Assembly: GCA_002347025.1 (NCBI GenBank)
Contig: DEAE01000026.1
Coordinates: forward strand, 1 to 46,511
Direction of reading: 5' to 3'
Length of the DNA stretch: 46,511 nt
From: Acidobacteria bacterium UBA2990
GTDB lineage: Bacteria; Acidobacteriota; Vicinamibacteria; Vicinamibacterales; UBA8438
Shown: piece after piece, positions 43,258-46,511 of the stretch
Position numbering within the stretch: position 1 is the first letter of the stretch
Layout: each line of letters begins with the position of its first letter
Notes under the pieces: model-generated
What the model was told of the DNA's origin: nothing
Seen by the model: the letters and a program-made list of their open reading frames with translations, nothing else
The model's database searches: none
Position numbers and translations under genes: made by a program

Positions 43258-43646
43258 TATGAACCTTCCTACCTACGGCCAAGACCAACTTGTTGGCTGC
43301 ATCCTTGCATCACTTGATTGACTAGCTCCGCACGCAGGACAAACGAATTCCCTCCCCAACATGCGCCTCCAGCGTGACCTCTCGGCCGGGTCCCTACATA
43401 AACTTTATGATGTCCGATACTGAATTTTGTGTAGCTATCCTACGACCTTTGCCTGTCAGAGTATGGACCATGAGTTTTGAGGGAGTTGCATACGGTTCTG
43501 ATGCACAGAGCTGCAGCGCAGGCGACAGCCCAGAACCTCACCATCTTAACACCAGGCCCTCAAACCAGCCGAGTAAGCCGAGCGACCAGAAATGCTAACT
43601 CCTCTTTAATGTCTATTAGTCGTGCCGAAATGATAGAGTAAGCGCC
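43258..43646. other. Intergenic region, nothing recognised
   Basis: This 389-bp divergent gap should hold the promoters for the tautomerase pair (minus) and the His-rich protein (plus). The plus frame at 43374-43598 has no RBS and no recognisable content. Confidence 0.4.
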
Positions 43647-44036
43647 GTGGGAAGTTCGGCCTGCCTGGCGACAACTGCAAACCTAGTCGCCGCCGTGCTC
43701 CAAGTCGTGGTTCCGGTCTGTCTGCTGACATGCGGACCCGAAAGTGCAGAAAGCTCAGCCACGAAACATCATCACACAACAAAGGTCACACAGTCGCCAG
43801 CTCACCCGAACTCCCATCATTCACAGGATCCTCATCCTGCTGACCAGGACCCTTGCTGCCAACGGGTAACTGCTGCCGTTGTCAAGCCCTCTTCCAGTGA
43901 CGATGTCGCTTACCCAGCGAGCATCCAGCCGGCTCAGTGCCAATTGCCCTTTGCACCGAACGTACTCGGCCCTATACCTGAACCCATAGGGTCCTTCGCT
44001 CTGTCGGTCACCACGGTCCCCATCCTCCGGATTTAG
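43647..44036 (+). CDS. Small His-rich exported protein
   Basis: 129 residues from a GTG start; the RBS is weak (GAGTAAG). A hydrophobic N-terminus (residues 8-29, LVAAVLQVVVPVCLLTCG) looks like a signal or lipoprotein sequence. The middle is very rich in His (KHHHTTK, NSHHSQDPHPADQD) with a following CC pair, which suggests metal binding. The C-terminal part has no recognisable fold. It ends 69 nt before the probable outer-membrane barrel gene in the same direction. Such pairs occur in copper or other metal homeostasis regions; that role is an inference. The absence of a strong RBS keeps the confidence moderate. Confidence 0.55.
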   Translation: MGSSACLATTANLVAAVLQVVVPVCLLTCGPESAESSATKHHHTTKVTQSPAHPNSHHSQDPHPADQDPCCQRVTAAVVKPSSSDDVAYPASIQPAQCQLPFAPNVLGPIPEPIGSFALSVTTVPILRI

Positions 44037-44105
44037 ACCCCCAACTGTTCTCTGTAGCCCTTCGCTTTCCAACGTCCTACGCACAGCTTCTCCAAGAGCC
44101 ACTCT

Positions 44106-45215
44106 ATGGATCTGGGTTCACGGCCGTCACCGTTTCGCCTTCATTATGGGTTTAGTCTGGGTATTGCCCTGTTGCTCGGCATCCCTGTAGAAGCATCTCA
44201 GGATCACGATCATCCACCATCCAGTGGTGACGGTCTCGAGTTGCGCGAAACCCAACTCGAACATGTCATCTCATCTAACGGGTGGACGTTTATGCAAGAT
44301 GGGATGGTCTTCGTCACATTCAACCGTCAGGCCAAGCCCATGGGCTCAACTGAGTTTGGTTCTCAGAACTGGTGGATGGGCATGGCCAGCCGTGCAGCCG
44401 GTAGCGGCACCGTGACGGTCAGAGGCATGCTCAGCCTAGAACCGCTCACCCTTGGTGGTGACGGCTACAGCGAAATCTTTCAGACCGGTGAGACCTACAA
44501 GAACGAAGCTCTCACAAACCGTCAGCATCCCCACGATCTTGGAATGCAATTAACTATGGCATGGCGCCTTCCGCTATCTCACCGGACCAGTATTACGGTC
44601 GCAGGTGGACCTGTTGGAGAGGCCACGTTAGGACCCGTCGCTTTCATGCACCGACAATCCGCAGCACAAAACCCATTCGCACCTTTGGGGCACCACACGT
44701 TAGATTCGACACACATCGCTAAGGGAATACTCGCAACAAGGGTAGATCACGGTCCCCTAGCCGTTGAGGGGTCTGTGTTTCACGGTGGCGAACCGGATGA
44801 ACATCGGTGGGGTATTTCGGATGTGGGTGCACTCGACTCGTGGGCAACCCGTGTATGGCTGCGACCCAATGCGCACTTGGCGCTTCAGGTCTCACATGGG
44901 TTCTTGAAGAAACCCGAGGCACTCGAACCGGGAAACCTGCGCCGCACAACTGCTTCGGTATCTTGGCTCACAGAATCAGAGGCTGGTTTTTCTGCCGTGA
45001 CTGCCGGCTATGGCCAAAACCGCAGGGACCACGAGGCTAGCCTCTCCGACGCGTTTTTTGTCGAAGCGAGTCACCGCTTCTCACCTCATGTCATCTACGG
45101 TCGTTTCGAGGCAGTGGACGTGGAGACGGGGTTGCTCTTGGGTCTCCCTGAGCACACAGGACATGCTGCATCGGTTCTCGCCTTGACGGTCGGTACATTG
45201 CGAGACCTCCCCTAG
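44106..45215 (+). CDS. Conserved hypothetical, probable outer-membrane beta-barrel
   Basis: 369 residues with a signal peptide ending at VEASQ, then a His/Asp-rich start (DHDHPPSS). The body has alternating amphipathic strands and a string of recognisable blocks: NWWMGMASRAAGSGTVTVRGMLSLEP, RQHPHDLGMQLTM, GPVAFMHRQSAAQNP, LDSTHIAKGILATRVD and LRPNAHLALQVSHGFLKKPEALEPG. I know these blocks as a conserved family often encoded near copper/heavy-metal efflux genes; the barrel assignment is by appearance. The RQHPHD and HHTLDSTH motifs could bind metal. The gene is cotranscribed with the His-rich protein. Confidence 0.7.
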   Translation: MDLGSRPSPFRLHYGFSLGIALLLGIPVEASQDHDHPPSSGDGLELRETQLEHVISSNGWTFMQDGMVFVTFNRQAKPMGSTEFGSQNWWMGMASRAAGSGTVTVRGMLSLEPLTLGGDGYSEIFQTGETYKNEALTNRQHPHDLGMQLTMAWRLPLSHRTSITVAGGPVGEATLGPVAFMHRQSAAQNPFAPLGHHTLDSTHIAKGILATRVDHGPLAVEGSVFHGGEPDEHRWGISDVGALDSWATRVWLRPNAHLALQVSHGFLKKPEALEPGNLRRTTASVSWLTESEAGFSAVTAGYGQNRRDHEASLSDAFFVEASHRFSPHVIYGRFEAVDVETGLLLGLPEHTGHAASVLALTVGTLRDLP

Positions 45216-45975
45216 GTAAGAGGTTTTGAGTTAGGGCTCGGAGGGGATGTAACCTTCCATGCGCCGCAAGCTTCTCTAGCAACCACCTACGGGTCTAGAC
45301 CCGTCTCGTTCAAGGTATTCCTTCGACTTCGCCCACCCGTATCACCAATGGGAAGAATGCAAAATAGGCCCATGATGCAACCGATGATGGGAAAGCACCA
45401 ATGAACACCGTCCAGTGACTCTCGACGGGGAAGGCGGCGGGATCAAAAAAACGGTGGGAGTGCAACAGCGGGTCCCTCTAATATCCCCCAATCAACTTCG
45501 ACTAGGCGGGGGGCTTCTGTAAGTGCTTGAAAAGATTGGCTCCTCAGGTTGGACTTGAACCAACAACCCTCCGGTTAACAGCCGGAGGATAAGAATCCAG
45601 CCCAAGTCGTACTGAGTGACATGACGTTGTATTTACGGAGACATATCGCCTGGTCACCAACTTAGCCATTCGTACTGAATCACCTCTTGTGACACATTGG
45701 GTCCCCCCACTATCCCCCCCAGTCTGAACGCCTCGGCTCTCGGGGGTCACCGGCACGATGCAGCAGTGACCCTGCGTGAGACTGACTGTAAGCGTAGGGG
45801 AGCATATTGTTGAGTCAGTCACACTGGCTCTACCCACCGCACGCCCACTGGCCCCGTCGTACTAACGCGGTGACTCACACAGGCGACCACCTCCCGTGCA
45901 TTTTTGGCGTTGACGCCAAAATTGGGCCAGCAGTAGCTGTGGAGGGAGGGGGTTCAGTCGGAGAGGGGTTGCGGC
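45216..45975. other. Non-coding stretch with palindrome and tRNA fragment
   Basis: This 760-bp region between the barrel gene and the SnoaL-like gene holds a perfect 16-bp palindrome (ACGGGTCTAGACCCGT, 45289-45304) and the tRNA-Asn fragment (45537-45586). A minus-strand frame 45544-45837 runs into the tRNA sequence but has no recognisable domain. It could be the decayed C-terminus of an integrase. Two C/G runs flank the tRNA fragment. Confidence 0.45.
45537..45586 (-). pseudogene. 3' fragment of a tRNA-Asn gene, including CCA
   Basis: The minus strand carries a full anticodon arm (stem TCCGG/CCGGA, loop CTGTTAA, anticodon GTT for Asn), a GGGTT variable loop, a T-arm (GTTGG/CCAAC with TTCAAGT), the 3' acceptor strand CTGAGGA, discriminator G and an encoded CCA. 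Upstream there is no D-arm and no TCCTCAG acceptor partner, so only the 3' half exists. The preserved block (anticodon stem-loop to CCA) is the usual attachment-site core of tRNA-targeting tyrosine integrases. Confidence 0.7.
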
Positions 45976-46389
45976 TCACGCGGGCGGCACCGCCCCAATT
46001 TGTCGAAGCATCCCCAATTCGTCAAAGTTTTGCCAATCCTCAACTGGCTTTCCCCCCACAAATCGGGTAATCAGGACGCCAGTCATCGTGACTGAGTTCC
46101 CCGTCGGGGGAATATCGCCTAAAAATCCCTGGTGTGTACCTTGTGAAGTCCATTTCGTGACCACTCGCTCGCCCTCGGAAATCTGGTCGTCAATTGTGAC
46201 CTTCATATCTGGAAAAGCTGTTTTATAGCTGGTCGCTAGTGCTCGCATCTCCCCCGGACCCGTAGCGGTCACACCAGGCGTCCGAAAGACATAGGTCTCG
46301 GCAAAGAGTTCGTCGACGATGTCGAGATTCCCCTTTTCCATGGCCTCCTCTAACCACCGACGAACGACGGCCTTGTTAGCATCTGACAT
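45976..46389 (-). CDS. SnoaL-like ester cyclase family protein
   Basis: 137 residues from ATG 46389, fixed by AAAGGAG 7 nt upstream; a longer reading to 46470 would run through the promoter. The sequence follows the ester cyclase/SnoaL pattern of the NTF2-like fold: N-terminal helix KAVVRRWLEEAMEKGNLDIVDELF, YVFRTPG, the central helix with FPDMKVTIDDQI, VVTKWTSQGTHQGFLG, then ITRFVGGKPVEDWQNFDELG. These small cytoplasmic proteins have widely varied roles and often no confirmed substrate. It is transcribed from a promoter nearly identical to the one at 299-327. Confidence 0.88.
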   Translation of the reverse strand: MSDANKAVVRRWLEEAMEKGNLDIVDELFAETYVFRTPGVTATGPGEMRALATSYKTAFPDMKVTIDDQISEGERVVTKWTSQGTHQGFLGDIPPTGNSVTMTGVLITRFVGGKPVEDWQNFDELGMLRQIGAVPPA

Positions 46390-46433
46390 AGCCTTGCTCC
46401 TTTGGTTAAACAATATCGCTCTACTGTGCGCCG

Positions 46434-46463
46434 ATCCTACCGCTGGCGAGTAGGAGGGTTCAA
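46434..46463 (-). promoter_or_regulatory. Promoter with embedded inverted repeat (copy 2)
   Basis: On the minus strand, TTGAAC (46458-46463) and TAGGAT (46434-46439) are 18 nt apart. The inverted repeat CCTACT-N7-GGTAGG overlaps the spacer and the -10, with one mismatch relative to copy 1. The SnoaL-like gene starts about 45 nt downstream. Copy 1 is at 299-327. Confidence 0.5.
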
Positions 46464-46511
46464 CACACACAGGCGTTGCTGGATATGAATCCAGATTTCA
46501 ATGACTCGGGG

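Noticed and set aside
44106..45215. Copper resistance protein CopB
   Set aside because: The His motifs are suggestive, but the recognisable blocks belong to a conserved hypothetical barrel family, not to CopB.
45537..45586. Intact or intron-split tRNA-Asn gene
   Set aside because: The 3' half is good, but no TCCTCAG acceptor partner or D-arm was found in the 250 nt upstream, so a split gene cannot be supported.
1..46511. CRISPR array, insertion sequence or prophage
   Set aside because: No regularly spaced direct repeats, no transposase and no phage structural gene were seen on either strand; only two tRNA fragments hint at past integration.

Overview
The window looks like a chromosomal stretch from an Acidobacteriota-type bacterium, probably Vicinamibacteria-like and free-living or host-associated. 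This is inferred from gene content: DUF1592/DUF1552 secreted cytochrome pairs, several PQQ quinoproteins, Tat-exported cyclase and phosphotriesterase-like enzymes, a DUF6152 protein, and repeated small families with the WDGDTLVV motif. No rRNA or phylogenetic marker is present, so the assignment is tentative. Most genes carry Sec, Tat or lipoprotein signals, so the region mainly encodes a periplasmic or exported oxidative metabolism.

Layout. 1-600: 5' end of a membrane/secreted protein gene, a promoter with an embedded palindrome, and a 3' fragment of tRNA-Pro. 584-6151: DUF1592 cytochrome and DUF1552 protein (ATGA overlap), with a divergent secreted ankyrin protein. 6275-11802: a haem-motif beta-propeller protein, a tyrosine-phosphatase-like protein and an SsuABC/TauABC-like ABC importer. 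11954-12973: a cyclase-family hydrolase. 13224-18304 (minus): an apparent operon of PQQ dehydrogenase, molybdopterin oxidoreductase, a cytochrome c/copper-monooxygenase-like protein and a secreted partner. 18615-23905 (minus): a second DUF1592-DUF1552-ankyrin module. 24171-24509: a selenoprotein gene that ordinary gene calling splits at an in-frame UGA. 24616-31277: phosphotriesterase-like protein, second cyclase, two tandem PQQ quinoproteins and a tiny Tat lipoprotein. 31547-40453: S9 peptidase, DUF6152, three WDGDTLVV-family proteins (one fused to two VOC domains), a TIGR01777 epimerase and a beta-propeller protein. 40891-46389: PuuD-like urate hydroxylase, a small secreted protein, a tandem tautomerase-like pair with TTG starts, a His-rich small protein next to a probable outer-membrane barrel, a 3' fragment of tRNA-Asn and a SnoaL-like cyclase.

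The most notable observation is the ArsC/Spx-like selenoprotein. UGA replaces the first Cys of a CxxC motif and is followed, 14 nt later, by a perfect 8-bp hairpin with a G in the second loop position, as expected of a bacterial SECIS element. Second is the duplication of the whole three-gene DUF1592/DUF1552/ankyrin module, which suggests these genes work as a unit. Third, the outermost genes at both window ends share a near-identical promoter (TTGAAC, 17/18 nt, TAGGAT) overlapping an inverted repeat, and tRNA 3' fragments lie near both ends, which hints at old integration events.

No CRISPR array, intact tRNA, rRNA, insertion sequence or intact integrase was seen. All calls were made by reading the sequence; no database search was run.
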